A DNA stretch of 64,000 nucleotides from Palsa-504 sp963744575 (GCA_963744575.1 CAVUUF010000013.1:123381-187380), one strand, 5' to 3'. Shown: positions 1 to 8,826, numbered from the stretch's first letter. Numbers and translations are program-made. Notes: generated by a model from the letters alone, not told the origin.

Positions 1-524
1 TCCTTGGTGATGCGCCCCTTCGGCCCGGTCCCGGACAGCCTGGTCAGGTCGAGTCCGAGCTCGCGGGCCAGCCGCCGCACGCCCGGGCTGGCGTGCACCC
101 CGTCGAAGTCCGCGGTGGCTTCGACCGCGGTCACCGGCGGCCCGCCGGCCGGAGCCGGCAAGTCCGTCGCCGGGACCGCCGCGGCGGACCGGCGGGCCGG
201 TTCTTCCGCCGCCGCCAGGTCGCCCTGGTCCAGCGCGGGTGGCTCCTGCTGATCGGTCAGCGGCGGCGGCTCGACCTCGGTCCCGCCGGTGTCCAGCGCC
301 AGGATCGGCGACCCCCGGCTGACCAGGTCGCCCAGCTTGACCTTGACGTCGCGGACCGTGCCCGCGGCCGGGGAGGGAACGTCCATGGTGGCCTTGTCCG
401 ACTCCAGGGTGATCAGCGGGTCCTCGTGGCTGACCACGTCGCCGGGCGCCACGTGGATCTCGATGACCGGCACGTCGGCGAAGTCGCCGAGGTCGGGAAC
501 GCTCACCTCAGTCACAGCGGCCAT
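1..524 (-). CDS. aceF: Dihydrolipoamide acyltransferase (E2), partial
   Basis: This is the N-terminal part of the E2 acyltransferase of a 2-oxoacid dehydrogenase complex; the rest lies beyond the left edge of the window. The protein opens with a lipoyl domain whose lipoylated lysine sits in ESDKATMDVP (about residue 44). A Pro/Ala-rich linker follows, and then the start of a peripheral-subunit-binding domain (ASPGVRRLARELG, about residues 142-154). The ATG at 524-522 is preceded by GAGAGGG at a good distance. It lies 24 nt after the aceE stop on the same strand, so E1 and E2 are probably one transcript. The E2 transfers the acetyl group from E1-bound hydroxyethyl-ThDP to CoA through the lipoyl arm. 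It could be called SucB-like, but the aceE neighbour favours the pyruvate complex. Confidence 0.85.
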   Translation of the reverse strand, partial: MAAVTEVSVPDLGDFADVPVIEIHVAPGDVVSHEDPLITLESDKATMDVPSPAAGTVRDVKVKLGDLVSRGSPILALDTGGTEVEPPPLTDQQEPPALDQGDLAAAEEPARRSAAAVPATDLPAPAGGPPVTAVEATADFDGVHASPGVRRLARELGLDLTRLSGTGPKGRITK

Positions 525-548
525 GTCAAACCCTCTCGGATAGAGCGG

Positions 549-3221
549 TCAGGCCAGCGCCGGGTCCGGCTTGCCGGGATCGATGTCGTACCGCGCGATC
601 GCGTCGGCCACCGTAGCCGCCGGCACCGCTCCCTCGGAGGCCAGCGAGGAAAGCGCGGCCACGGCCACGTAGTGCCGGTCGACCTCGAAGAAGCGGCGCA
701 GGTTGCGCCGGTAGTCCGAACGCCCGTAGCCGTCCGTCCCCAGCACCCGGTACCGCCCCGGCACGAAGGCGCGGATCTGGTCGGCGAACGCCTTGACGTA
801 ATCGGTCGCCGCGATCGCCGGGCCGGGCGGCCGTCCGGCCAGGCACTCCGCCACGTACGAGCGCCGCGGCGGCGCGTCCGGGTGCAGCATGTTCCACCGG
901 TCGGCGGCCAGCCCGTCCCGCCGCAGCTCGGTGAAGCTGGTCGCGCTCCACACGTCGGCCGCCACCCCGTAGTCCGCCGCCAGCAGGTCCGCCCCGGCCA
1001 GCACCTCGCGCAGGATGGTCCCGCTGCCCAGCAACTGCACGCGCGGACCCCCGCTGTCCGCGGGCCGCAGCAGGTACATGCCGCGCAGGATCCCCGCCTC
1101 GGCCCCTTCGGGCAGCGCGGGATGCTCGTAGTTCTCGTTCATCAGCGTGAGGTAGAAGAACACGTCCTCCTGCTCGGCGAACATCCGCCGCAGCCCGCCG
1201 GCGATGATCACCGCGACCTCGTAGGAGTAGGCCGGGTCGTAGGACACGCAGTTGGGCACGACCGAGGACAGCACGTGGCTGTGGCCGTCCTCGTGCTGCA
1301 GGCCCTCGCCGTTCAAAGTCGTCCGCCCGGCCGTCCCGCCGAGCAGGAAGCCGCGCGCCCGCGAGTCCCCGGCCGCCCAGATCAGGTCCATCACCCGCTG
1401 GAAGCCGAACATCGAGTAGAAGATGTAGAACGGGATCATCGGCAGGTCGCTGGTGCTGTAGGAGGTCGCGGCGGCGATCCAGGACGCCATCGCGCCGGCC
1501 TCGTTGATGCCCTCCTGCAGCATCTGGCCGTCCGGCGCCTCGCGGTAGTACATCAGCTGGTTGGCGTCTTCGGGCTGGTAGAGCTGCCCGGCCTGGCTGA
1601 AGATGCCGAACTGGCGGAACATCCCCTCCATCCCGAACGTCCGGGACTCATCCGGCACGATCGGCACCACCCGCGGCCCGATGGCCTTGTCCCGCAGCAG
1701 CGTGTTCAGGATCCGGACGAACGCCATCGTGGTGGAGATCTGCCGCCCCGGCGTGCCGCCGAGCTGGCCGCCGAACGCGGACAGGTCGGGCACCGGCAGC
1801 GTCTCGGTGGACCGCCGCCGCCGGGACGGCAGGTACCCGCCGAGCGCGGTACGCCGCTCCCGCAGGTACGTCATCTCCTCGCTGCCGGAGTCCGGCCGCA
1901 GGAACGCCAGCCCGGCCAGCTGCTCGTCGGTCAGCGGCAGGCCGAACCGGTCCCGGAACCGCACCAGGGACGCGTCGGCCATGTGCTTCTGCTGGTGGGT
2001 GATGTTCTGGCCCTCGCCCGATTCCCCCATGCCGTAGCCCTTGATGGTCTTGGCCAGGATCACCGTCGGCTGGCCGGTGTGCCGCACCGCGGCCGAGTAC
2101 GCCGCGTAGACCTTCACCGGGTCGTGGCCGCCGCGGTTCAGCGCCCAGATCTCGTCGTCGGTCATGCCCGCGACCATCTCGAGCAGCTCGGGGTAGGCGC
2201 CGAAGAACTTCTCCCGGACGTACGCGCCGTTCTTGGACTTGAAGTCCTGGTACTCGCCGTCGACGCACTCCTCCATCCGCTTGAGCAGCAGCCCGGTGGA
2301 GTCCCGGGCGATCAGCGGGTCCCAGTTGCTGCCCCAGATCGTCTTGATCACGTTCCAGCCCGCGCCGCGGAAGATGCCCTCGAGTTCCTGGATGATCTTT
2401 CCGTTCCCGCGGACCGGGCCGTCAAGTCGCTGCAGGTTGCAGTTGATCACGAAGATCAGGTTGTCGAGCTTCTCCCGGCTGGCCATGGCGATGGCGCCGA
2501 GCGACTCCGGCTCGTCGGTCTCCCCGTCGCCCAGGAACGCCCAGACCTTGCGGTCCGCGGAGCCAGCCAGCACAGGGTTCGCCAGCCCGCGGCTGGCCAG
2601 GTACTTCAGGAACCGTGCCTGGTAGATCGCCATAATCGGGCCCAGGCCCATGGACACCGTCGGCATCTGCCAGTAGTCGGGCATCAGCCATGGGTGCGGG
2701 TAGGAGGACAGGCCGAAGCCGCCGGTTTCCTGGCGGAAGTTGGTCAGCTGCTCCTCGGTGAGCCGTCCCTCCAGGAACGACCGGGCGTAGATACCCGGCG
2801 ACGAATGCCCCTGGATGAACAGCAGGTCGCCGCCGTGTGCCTGTGACGGGGCCCGGAAGAAGTGCTGGAAGCCCACGTCGTACAGGGTCGCCGCGGACTG
2901 GAAGCTGGCGATGTGCCCGCCGAGCTCGGAGGACTCCGCGTTGGCCCGCAGCACCATGGCCAGCGCGTTCCACCGGATCAGCGATCGGATCCGGTGATCC
3001 AGGGCGAGCTCGCGCGGGCTCGGCCGGTCCTCTTTCTCCGGCGGGATCGTGTTCAGGTACGGCGTGGTGGCGCTGTACGGGACCGGCGCGCCCTTCCGGC
3101 GCGCCTCAGTCACCACCTCGTCCAGCAGGTGGAAGGCACGGTCCGCGCCCTCGAAGGCCAGCACCGAATCGAGCGCGTCGATCCACTCGCGCGTCTCGGC
3201 CGGGTCAAGATCTTCCAGCAT
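549..3221 (-). CDS. aceE: Pyruvate dehydrogenase E1 component, homodimeric type
   Basis: E1 decarboxylates pyruvate with ThDP and reductively acetylates the E2 lipoyl group. The 890-residue length matches the homodimeric AceE family. The ThDP/Mg motif GDGETDEPES begins near residue 231 and ends about 30 residues later with FVINCN. Other conserved blocks are HISSF-like GGHIASFQSAA, FIQGHSSPG and GRTTLNGEGLQHEDGHS. The ATG at 3221 is chosen because the protein then begins MLEDLDPAETREW, as in relatives, and AGGGA lies upstream. The open frame continues 29 codons further, but that segment is not family-like. The E2 gene follows after 24 nt. The gene is divergent from the serine hydrolase gene with 80 nt between the two starts. 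Confidence 0.95.
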   Translation of the reverse strand: MLEDLDPAETREWIDALDSVLAFEGADRAFHLLDEVVTEARRKGAPVPYSATTPYLNTIPPEKEDRPSPRELALDHRIRSLIRWNALAMVLRANAESSELGGHIASFQSAATLYDVGFQHFFRAPSQAHGGDLLFIQGHSSPGIYARSFLEGRLTEEQLTNFRQETGGFGLSSYPHPWLMPDYWQMPTVSMGLGPIMAIYQARFLKYLASRGLANPVLAGSADRKVWAFLGDGETDEPESLGAIAMASREKLDNLIFVINCNLQRLDGPVRGNGKIIQELEGIFRGAGWNVIKTIWGSNWDPLIARDSTGLLLKRMEECVDGEYQDFKSKNGAYVREKFFGAYPELLEMVAGMTDDEIWALNRGGHDPVKVYAAYSAAVRHTGQPTVILAKTIKGYGMGESGEGQNITHQQKHMADASLVRFRDRFGLPLTDEQLAGLAFLRPDSGSEEMTYLRERRTALGGYLPSRRRRSTETLPVPDLSAFGGQLGGTPGRQISTTMAFVRILNTLLRDKAIGPRVVPIVPDESRTFGMEGMFRQFGIFSQAGQLYQPEDANQLMYYREAPDGQMLQEGINEAGAMASWIAAATSYSTSDLPMIPFYIFYSMFGFQRVMDLIWAAGDSRARGFLLGGTAGRTTLNGEGLQHEDGHSHVLSSVVPNCVSYDPAYSYEVAVIIAGGLRRMFAEQEDVFFYLTLMNENYEHPALPEGAEAGILRGMYLLRPADSGGPRVQLLGSGTILREVLAGADLLAADYGVAADVWSATSFTELRRDGLAADRWNMLHPDAPPRRSYVAECLAGRPPGPAIAATDYVKAFADQIRAFVPGRYRVLGTDGYGRSDYRRNLRRFFEVDRHYVAVAALSSLASEGAVPAATVADAIARYDIDPGKPDPALA

Positions 3222-3301
3222 CAGCGTGTCCCTTGCCCTCTCGTCGGTGTTCCAAGCATCCGTCCCACTGGCACCGCCAGGCAAGGCACTACCCTGGGGC
3301 G

Positions 3302-4114
3302 ATGGCAAATCCCCTGGATCAGGTGGCGTCCTGGCCGGCCACCGCCGCGGCCGGCGTCGCGTCGGCGGCGGGCGTGCTGGAATCGGCCGGTCCGGCCGGT
3401 AAGCCCTTCCGCTGGGCGTCTGTGACCAAGCTACTCACCGCGCTGGCCGCGCTCGACGCCGTGCAGCGCGGCCTGCTCGACCTGGACGAGCCGGCCGGGC
3501 CGCCCGGCGCGACGGTCCGGCACCTGCTGTCGCACGCCTCGGGTCTCGCCTTCGACAGCGACAAGGTCCAGGCCCGGCCGGGCGCCCGCCGGATCTACTC
3601 CAACCGCGGCATCGAGATCGTCGCCGACCTGCTCGCCGCCCGGTCCGGCCAGCCGTTCGAGCGGCTGCTGGCCGAGGAGATCTGCCTGCCGCTCGGGATG
3701 GCGGGCACCCGGCTGGCTGGCTCCCCGGCCTGGGGCGCCGCCGGCCCGCTCACCGACCTGATGAACCTGGCCGTCGAGCTGGCCACGCCGTCGCTGATCG
3801 ACGAGAACCTGCTGGCCGAGGCCACCCGGACAGCGTTCCCCGGCCTGTCCGGCGTGCTGCCCGGCTTCGGCCGCCAGCCGCACTGCGACTGGGGTCTGGG
3901 CTTCGAGATCAAGGACAGCAAGGCGCCGCACTGGACCGGATCCGCGAACTCCCCCCGGACGTTCGGCCACTTCGGCCGCTCCGGCAGCTTCCTGTGGGTG
4001 GACCCGGACGCCGGGATGGCCTGCGCGGGCCTGGCCGACCGCGACTTCGGCGACTGGGCCAGGCAGGCCTGGCCCCGCCTGTCCGACGACCTGCTCGCCG
4101 CCCACGCCGCCTGA
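3302..4114 (+). CDS. Serine hydrolase, class C beta-lactamase/DD-peptidase fold
   Basis: This 270-residue protein has the three motifs of the beta-lactamase/penicillin-binding-protein-like hydrolases. The nucleophile motif is SVTK (WASVTKLLTALAALD, near residue 40), the second motif is YSN (RIYSNRGIEIVADLL, about residue 99), and a KTG-box equivalent is HFGRSGSF (about residue 221). No signal peptide is seen, so it is probably cytoplasmic, and esterase or amidase activity is as likely as any effect on beta-lactams. The ATG at 3302 has a close GGGGCG and leaves only 80 nt to the divergent aceE start. The substrate cannot be inferred from context. Confidence 0.82.
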   Translation: MANPLDQVASWPATAAAGVASAAGVLESAGPAGKPFRWASVTKLLTALAALDAVQRGLLDLDEPAGPPGATVRHLLSHASGLAFDSDKVQARPGARRIYSNRGIEIVADLLAARSGQPFERLLAEEICLPLGMAGTRLAGSPAWGAAGPLTDLMNLAVELATPSLIDENLLAEATRTAFPGLSGVLPGFGRQPHCDWGLGFEIKDSKAPHWTGSANSPRTFGHFGRSGSFLWVDPDAGMACAGLADRDFGDWARQAWPRLSDDLLAAHAA

Positions 4115-4152
4115 CCACCCCCGCGCCCGTGCCTGCCCGCCGGGCTGGTCAC

Positions 4153-4167
4153 GCGCCATAATGGCGC
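4153..4167. promoter_or_regulatory. Perfect inverted repeat upstream of marR-family gene (candidate operator)
   Basis: GCGCCAT and ATGGCGC form a perfect 7-bp inverted repeat around one central A. A -10-like TATAGT lies at 4180-4185, and the MarR-type gene starts at 4221. MarR dimers bind short palindromes close to their own promoters, so autoregulation is the simplest reading. The function is inferred; only the symmetry is seen. Confidence 0.5.
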
Positions 4168-4220
4168 TTCGCGGCGCGATATAGTGTCGGCGGAAACCGT
4201 TCAAGACGCGGAAGGTGATA

Positions 4221-4631
4221 ATGCCCCGGCTGACCCAACAGGACTTCGAGAGGCTGCTGGAGTTCCGGGTCGAGCTGCGCCGTTTCCAGCACTGGAGCGA
4301 GGACCAGGCTCAGGCCGCGGGCCTGACCCACGTCCAGCACCAGCTGCTGGTGGCGATCAAGGGACACCACGGGAACCTGCCGCCCACCATGGGTGACCTG
4401 GCCGGCTACCTGCTCCTGCGTCCGCACAGCACGGTCGAGCTCGTGGACCGGGCCGAAGCCGCCGGCCTGGTCGAGCGGACCCCCGACGGGGCCGACGGCC
4501 GGGTGGTCCGGGTCCGGCTGACCGGCGAGGGCGACCGCGTCCTGCGCAAGCTGACCCGCGCCCACCTGGACCGCCTGCACGACCTCGCGGGCGTCCTGGA
4601 CGAGCTCGTGGCCAAGCACGACACGAACTAG
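4221..4631 (+). CDS. MarR-family transcriptional regulator
   Basis: This 136-residue winged-helix regulator has the MarR layout. An N-terminal dimerisation helix is followed by the recognition region (GLTHVQHQLLVAIKGHHG, then GDLAGYLLLRPHSTVELVDRAEAAGLV) and a wing with DGADGRVVRVRLTGEG. C-terminal helices complete the dimer interface. The ATG at 4221 is preferred to the in-frame GTG at 4215 because GGAAGG sits 5 nt before it. It stands alone between a serine hydrolase and a convergent LysM protein gene. A perfect palindrome 54 nt upstream suggests autorepression. The ligand and target genes are not evident; the preceding hydrolase gene is a possible neighbour target. Confidence 0.88.
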   Translation: MPRLTQQDFERLLEFRVELRRFQHWSEDQAQAAGLTHVQHQLLVAIKGHHGNLPPTMGDLAGYLLLRPHSTVELVDRAEAAGLVERTPDGADGRVVRVRLTGEGDRVLRKLTRAHLDRLHDLAGVLDELVAKHDTN

Positions 4632-4813
4632 GCGCCGGCCCGCAATCGCGCCCGCCCCGGCACACATCCGGCCGGGGTCCCGCAGCGTCGATGCCGCGGG
4701 ACCCGGCCGATGGGGTGATTCCGGTCACTCGAACGCGCCCGGGTACAACACGCTCAGGCTACGCGGCGGCTTCCGCGGTCGCCGCGTGCGGTTGCGTGCT
4801 TTTCCTGGCTGCC

Positions 4814-5638
4814 TCAGCAGCCGTCGTAAGCAGACCAGTTGGACTGCCCGCCCTGCGCCACGGCGCTGGCGAACACCTGGTTCTGCTCGGCCGCGCTGGC
4901 GTGACCGAAGTCGGCGGCCGAGCCGCCGTACGCCGCCCAGGTCGAGGCGCTGAACTGGTACAGGCCGTAATGCCCGCTCGAGTTCATGACCTGGGCGTTG
5001 CCGCCGGACTCGCGAGCCACCACGCACGCGCCGAACGAGCCGCCGGGCGTGCCGCCCGAGTACGTGCTCGGCGCCGCGGCCGTGGTCTGCGCGGGCTCGT
5101 AGGCGGAGGCCGCGGCGGGCGCCGCGGCCGGGCCCGCTTCGGCCGGGCCCGCTTCGGCCGGGGCCGCGGACAGCACCGGCGCCGGGGCCGGGGCCGGGGT
5201 GAGTTCCCCGGGCGCGCCCGGCATCCTGGCCGGCTTGGCCGGGACCTTCAGCACCTGCCCGACGCTGATGACGTTCGCCCAGCGGATCTGGCTGTGGTTG
5301 GCCCAGTACAGGACCGGCCACGCGCTCTGCTGGTGGTAGACCCGCCCGGCGATACCGGAGAGCGAGTCACCCGCCAGGACGGTGTACGTGACCGGCTGAG
5401 CCTGGCTCGCCGCGCGAGCGACCGCGTGCTGCTTCGCCAGGATCAGATCGGCCGGCAGGGCCGTCGTGCTGACCGTGTCCGCGACCACGGCGGGCGCCGC
5501 GGCGGCGTGTGCCGGCGCCGGGTCGGCCATGGCTTGCGGCGCCAGGCAGACCGCCGCCGCCGTGGCGGCCAGCGCGGGCGCCGCGGCGGCGGGTAGCAGA
5601 TGCGTCCGGAGACGCGAGGGTTTCCTATGGCTGCCCAA
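4814..5638 (-). CDS. Secreted LysM and transglycosylase-like (Rpf-type) cell-wall protein
   Basis: This is a 274-residue exported protein. The N-terminus has basic residues and then an Ala-rich hydrophobic stretch ending at QAMA-DPAPAHA, which fits a signal peptide. A LysM peptidoglycan-binding domain (YTVLAGDSLSGIAGRVY ... VGQVLKVP, about residues 83-132) is followed by a Pro/Ala linker. The C-terminal transglycosylase-like domain carries ARESGGN, whose Glu is the expected catalytic residue, and YGLYQFSASTWAAYGG. Such proteins remodel peptidoglycan, and relatives act as resuscitation factors. The TTG at 5638 is chosen because AAGGAG lies 4 nt before it and the signal peptide then begins at once. 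About 275 nt of relatively AT-rich DNA separates it from the next gene upstream. Confidence 0.85.
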   Translation of the reverse strand: MGSHRKPSRLRTHLLPAAAAPALAATAAAVCLAPQAMADPAPAHAAAAPAVVADTVSTTALPADLILAKQHAVARAASQAQPVTYTVLAGDSLSGIAGRVYHQQSAWPVLYWANHSQIRWANVISVGQVLKVPAKPARMPGAPGELTPAPAPAPVLSAAPAEAGPAEAGPAAAPAAASAYEPAQTTAAAPSTYSGGTPGGSFGACVVARESGGNAQVMNSSGHYGLYQFSASTWAAYGGSAADFGHASAAEQNQVFASAVAQGGQSNWSAYDGC

Positions 5639-5915
5639 AGGGCTCCTTCCCGAACAGGGCGCGCTCACCGGGAAGACCGCACAATGGGCGTGCTGTCCTC
5701 CGAGCGCCTGACATCCGGGGAGCTTATAGGGCACATGCGACTGAATTTCCCAAAATGGACTAAATCGTTCGCAGGATGCTAAACTGCATGCACCAAGCCT
5801 CAAGAGCAACTTTGCCTTATCTTAGTAACACCAGTCACAGTATACAGTTGACAGCCGACATGACCCCTCCGGGGCATCCCCATGGTCAGCCGTCAGCAAT
5901 CGGCAAGCCCAGCGA

Positions 5916-6566
5916 TCAGGCCAGTCGTCGCTCGGCGGCCCATCTGGTCAGCTGGTGCCGGGTGGAGAGCTGCAGCTTGCGCAGCACCGAGGACACGTGG
6001 CTCTCCACCGTCTTGACCGAGATGAACAGCTCGCGGGCGACCTCCTTATAGGTGTAGCCCTGGGCGATCAGCCGCAGCACCTCCCGTTCCCGGCCGGTCA
6101 GCTGCTCGAGTTCGGGGTCGAACGAAGGCCGCACGTCGGCAGACGGCGCGGCGGCGAACGCATCCAGCACGAACCCGGCCAGCCGATGCGAGAATACCGC
6201 GTCGCCCGCCGCCACCCGGCGGACGGCGTCGGCCAGCTCGTCGGTGGAGATGGTCTTGGTCACGTAGCCCCGGGCGCCCGCCCTGATTACCGCGATCACG
6301 TCCTCGGGCGCGTCAGACGCGGACAGCGCGAGAAAGCGGACCTCGGGATGCGAGGCCTTGATCGCCTGGACCACCGCCTGGCCGCCGCCGCCGGGCAGGT
6401 GCACGTCGAGGAGCACCACATCCGGAAGGACCGAAGAGATCAGGTCGATGGCGGGCTGCACGTCGTCCGCCTCGCCCACCACCTCGACCTGGCGGCCGAG
6501 CTCGGCCCGGACCCCGGACCGGAACAGCCCGTGGTCGTCGACCAGCACCACCCGCGGCGCGTTCAT
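5916..6566 (-). CDS. LuxR/NarL-type response regulator
   Basis: This 216-residue two-component response regulator has an N-terminal receiver domain with acidic residues in VVLVDDHGLFR, the phospho-acceptor Asp in DVVLLDVHLPGG (about residue 53) and the conserved Lys in GYVTKTIS. A linker leads to a C-terminal LuxR helix-turn-helix (LTGREREVLRLIAQGYTYKEVARELFISVKTVESHVSSVLRKL). The ATG at 6566 overlaps the stop of the kinase gene by 4 nt (ATGA), so translation is coupled. Its targets probably include the divergent PspC/DUF1707 genes, given the long inverted repeat in the shared promoter. Confidence 0.93.
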   Translation of the reverse strand: MNAPRVVLVDDHGLFRSGVRAELGRQVEVVGEADDVQPAIDLISSVLPDVVLLDVHLPGGGGQAVVQAIKASHPEVRFLALSASDAPEDVIAVIRAGARGYVTKTISTDELADAVRRVAAGDAVFSHRLAGFVLDAFAAAPSADVRPSFDPELEQLTGREREVLRLIAQGYTYKEVARELFISVKTVESHVSSVLRKLQLSTRHQLTRWAAERRLA

Positions 6567-7903
6567 GTCCGCCCCGCTGTCACCGTGCGCGGCATCTTCA
6601 GCGAAACCTTGGTCCCCTCGCCCGGCGTGCTGGTCACGGTGGCCGTGCCGCCGCGGCGGGTCATCCGGCCATGCACCGATTCGGCCAGGCCCTTGCGATC
6701 CGCCGGGACCGCCGAAGGATCGAAGCCCTTCCCCCGGTCCCGCACCACGATCGACACCTCGCCGGGCTCGACCTCGGCGAACAGCGAGATGACGCTGGCG
6801 CCGGACCATTTGGCCGCGTTGACCGTCGCCTCCCGGGCCGCCGCGACCAGCGCCTTCAGGTTGTCGTCCAGCTCGCAGTCGCCGACCGTCACCGCCTCCA
6901 CCGGGACACCGTATCTGGACTCGATGTCCTGCTGGATCTGCCGCACCCCCGCCGCCACGGTGGCCTCAGCCAGACCCTCGTCCGGCCCCCGGCCCTCGAA
7001 CAGCCACGAGCGCAGCTCGCGTTCCTGCAGCCGGGCCAGCTGGATGACCTTCTGCGGGTCGTCCGCGCGCCGCTGGATCAGCGCCAGCGTCTGCAGCACC
7101 GAGTCGTGCACCCGGGCCGCGATGTCGACCCGCTCCTCGGCCCGCGCCTTGGCCTGGCGCTCAAGCGCCAGGTCCCGGGCGATCCGCAGCCACCACGGGC
7201 CCAGGGCCAGCACGATGGCCGCGATCACCAGCAGCACGCCGCCGAGCGGTTGCAGCAGCGCCAGGCTCTCGTGCGCGGAGAACAGCCAGCCCAGGCCGCC
7301 GGCGAGCAGCGCGGCCGCGACGACCAGGCGCAGCGCCGTCCGGCGGCCCGGCGCCACGCCGTCGGCCGCCGCGCCCAGCGGCTCGAGCAGGTGCCGCAGC
7401 ATGGCCTGCTCCTCCTCCGGGGCGTTCCGCCAGATCAGCGTCAGCCCGGCCACGCTGAACACCTGCGGCCAGGCCCAGCTGATGAGCCGGGCGTCGCCCA
7501 GCGCGCCGGCCACGAGCAGCGCCAGGACGAGCAGCGACGCGAGGCCGACCGCGAGCCGGATGCCCGCCCGGTCGTCCCTGGCCTTGCTGAAGATGTTGGC
7601 TTCGGCGCCGTCAGCCGGGATGAACAGCCAGCCTATGACGTACAGCGGCACCCCCCAGCCGGCGGATACCAGGGCGACAAGCACGAACACGATCCGAACA
7701 GTCGTGGCGCCGAAGCCCCGCCACGCAGCTATCCCCGCGGCCACGCCGCCAGCCAGGCGATCAGCCGGGTCCCGGCGCAGCGGGCCGCCATGACCGCCCC
7801 GCGGCCGCATCGCGGGCGGGCCGCCGCGGCCGCCCCGGTGCCGCATCCAGGGCGGGCCGTGCGGCCCGGACGGGTCGCGCTGCCAGGGCGCAGGATCTTC
7901 CAC
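6563..7903 (-). CDS. PspC-domain sensor histidine kinase
   Basis: This membrane sensor kinase has a Gly/Arg/Pro-rich N-terminus and then a PspC domain (DRLAGGVAAGIAAWRGFGATTVRIVFV) with its hydrophobic segment. Further transmembrane segments follow. The dimerisation/phosphotransfer helix contains RVHDSVLQTLAL, with His as the phosphorylated residue. The C-terminal HATPase region has REATVNAAKWS (N box), VRDRGKGFD (G1 box) and TPGEGTKVSL. It phosphorylates the regulator encoded 4 nt downstream. PspC fusion suggests sensing of envelope stress. The GTG at 7903 is an inferred start: the frame stays open to 8098 but would run into the divergent gene. Confidence 0.88.
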   Translation of the reverse strand: MEDPAPWQRDPSGPHGPPWMRHRGGRGGPPAMRPRGGHGGPLRRDPADRLAGGVAAGIAAWRGFGATTVRIVFVLVALVSAGWGVPLYVIGWLFIPADGAEANIFSKARDDRAGIRLAVGLASLLVLALLVAGALGDARLISWAWPQVFSVAGLTLIWRNAPEEEQAMLRHLLEPLGAAADGVAPGRRTALRLVVAAALLAGGLGWLFSAHESLALLQPLGGVLLVIAAIVLALGPWWLRIARDLALERQAKARAEERVDIAARVHDSVLQTLALIQRRADDPQKVIQLARLQERELRSWLFEGRGPDEGLAEATVAAGVRQIQQDIESRYGVPVEAVTVGDCELDDNLKALVAAAREATVNAAKWSGASVISLFAEVEPGEVSIVVRDRGKGFDPSAVPADRKGLAESVHGRMTRRGGTATVTSTPGEGTKVSLKMPRTVTAGRT

Positions 7904-7956
7904 CGTTCCATCATGGCCCCGGTCACCCCATGACGGCCATCGGGGACATCCCTGAT

Positions 7957-8003
7957 GCGACCCCGATGCGCCGGGGGTGGGATCAGGGCCATATCGGGGT
8001 CGC
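7957..8003. promoter_or_regulatory. 11-bp inverted repeat in divergent pspC promoter region
   Basis: GCGACCCCGAT (7957-7967) and ATCGGGGTCGC (7993-8003) form a perfect 11-bp inverted repeat. A further copy of the ATCGGGG core sits at 7939-7945. They lie between the sensor kinase gene and the divergent PspC gene. Multiple copies of one half-site suggest binding by the adjacent LuxR-type response regulator. The function is inferred. Confidence 0.5.
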
Positions 8004-8045
8004 TCACCGATGCGCTGACCTGGCCCGCGGAGCCAATCTAGAGCC

Positions 8046-8375
8046 ATGGACACCAACACCGTGAACCCGGAAGCACCCACCACCGAGCCGTCCGACACCC
8101 CGCCGTTCGGCTACCGCCCGGAGCGGCCGGCCCCGCAGGGCCAGGCTCTGTTCCGGCCCTACACCGACCGGATGCTGGGCGGCGTCGCCGCGGGCCTGGC
8201 CCGCTACTTCGGCGTCGATGTGACGATCGTCCGGATCGCCTTCGTGGTCCTGACCATCGTCGGCGGCGCGGGCATCCCGCTCTACCTGGCCGGCCTGCTG
8301 CTGATCCCCGAGGAGGGCAGCGATCAGTCCATCGCCGGGTCCATCATCGAGTCCCTGCAGAACCGCTCACGTTAA
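8046..8375 (+). CDS. PspC-domain membrane protein
   Basis: This small 109-residue protein has a hydrophilic Pro-rich N-terminus and then a PspC domain (FRPYTDRMLGGVAAGLARYFGVDVTIVRIAFVVLTI) with two hydrophobic segments. PspC proteins sit in the membrane and signal or respond to envelope damage in phage-shock systems. It is divergent from the kinase/regulator operon, whose sensor carries a related PspC domain, so the two probably belong to one stress circuit. The DUF1707 gene follows 16 nt downstream. Confidence 0.88.
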   Translation: MDTNTVNPEAPTTEPSDTPPFGYRPERPAPQGQALFRPYTDRMLGGVAAGLARYFGVDVTIVRIAFVVLTIVGGAGIPLYLAGLLLIPEEGSDQSIAGSIIESLQNRSR

Positions 8376-8391
8376 TCATCTGGAGTAAGTC

Positions 8392-8826
8392 ATGTCCTCG
8401 CACTACAGCCAGTCCTGGTCCCGCGGTTTCGGGCCCTGGTACACCCCCTACTCCGACCAGCACATGCGGGTATCCGACGCCGAGCGGCAGGCGGTCGCCG
8501 ACCGCCTGGCCGAGCACTTCAGCGCCGGCCGCCTCGACCAGGCCGAGTTCGACGAGCGAGTCGGACGGGCCATGGGCGCCAAGACGCGCGCCGACCTCGA
8601 TGGCCTGTTCGATGACCTGCCGGGAACAGGGGCTCCGGCAGCAGCAACCACCGGCCAGCCGCGGCGTCGGCACCGTCACCCGGTCCTGCTCGTCGCGCTG
8701 ATCGTGCTGATCGCCATCGCCGCCGGCCACGTGGTCTTCCCGCTGCTGTGGATCGGCTTCCTGGTGGCGGTCGTGCTGGTCGCGACGGGAGCCGTCGGCC
8801 GGTCCCGGTCACGCTGGGACCGTTGA
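8392..8826 (+). CDS. DUF1707 protein with C-terminal membrane segments
   Basis: This is a 144-residue protein. Residues 25-80 match the DUF1707 pattern common in actinobacteria (MRVSDAERQAVADRLAEHFSAGRLDQAEFDERVGRAMGAKTRADLDGLFDDLP). A basic linker and two hydrophobic segments follow. The molecular role of DUF1707 is not established. GGAG precedes the ATG, and it is 16 nt after the PspC gene, so they are probably co-transcribed. Confidence 0.87.
   Translation: MSSHYSQSWSRGFGPWYTPYSDQHMRVSDAERQAVADRLAEHFSAGRLDQAEFDERVGRAMGAKTRADLDGLFDDLPGTGAPAAATTGQPRRRHRHPVLLVALIVLIAIAAGHVVFPLLWIGFLVAVVLVATGAVGRSRSRWDR

Noticed and set aside
93..2846. Very long open frame (917 codons) on the plus strand
   Set aside because: It is antisense to aceE. 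Its His/Arg/Gly-rich composition is the usual shadow of a high-GC gene on the other strand.
5639..5915. c-di-AMP (ydaO-type) riboswitch upstream of the Rpf-like gene
   Set aside because: Such a riboswitch controls some Rpf genes, but its conserved elements were not found in the leader. The region is only relatively AT-rich.
5955..7793. 612-codon plus-strand frame
   Set aside because: It is antisense to the two-component genes, with no family-like sequence and Ser/Arg-rich shadow composition.
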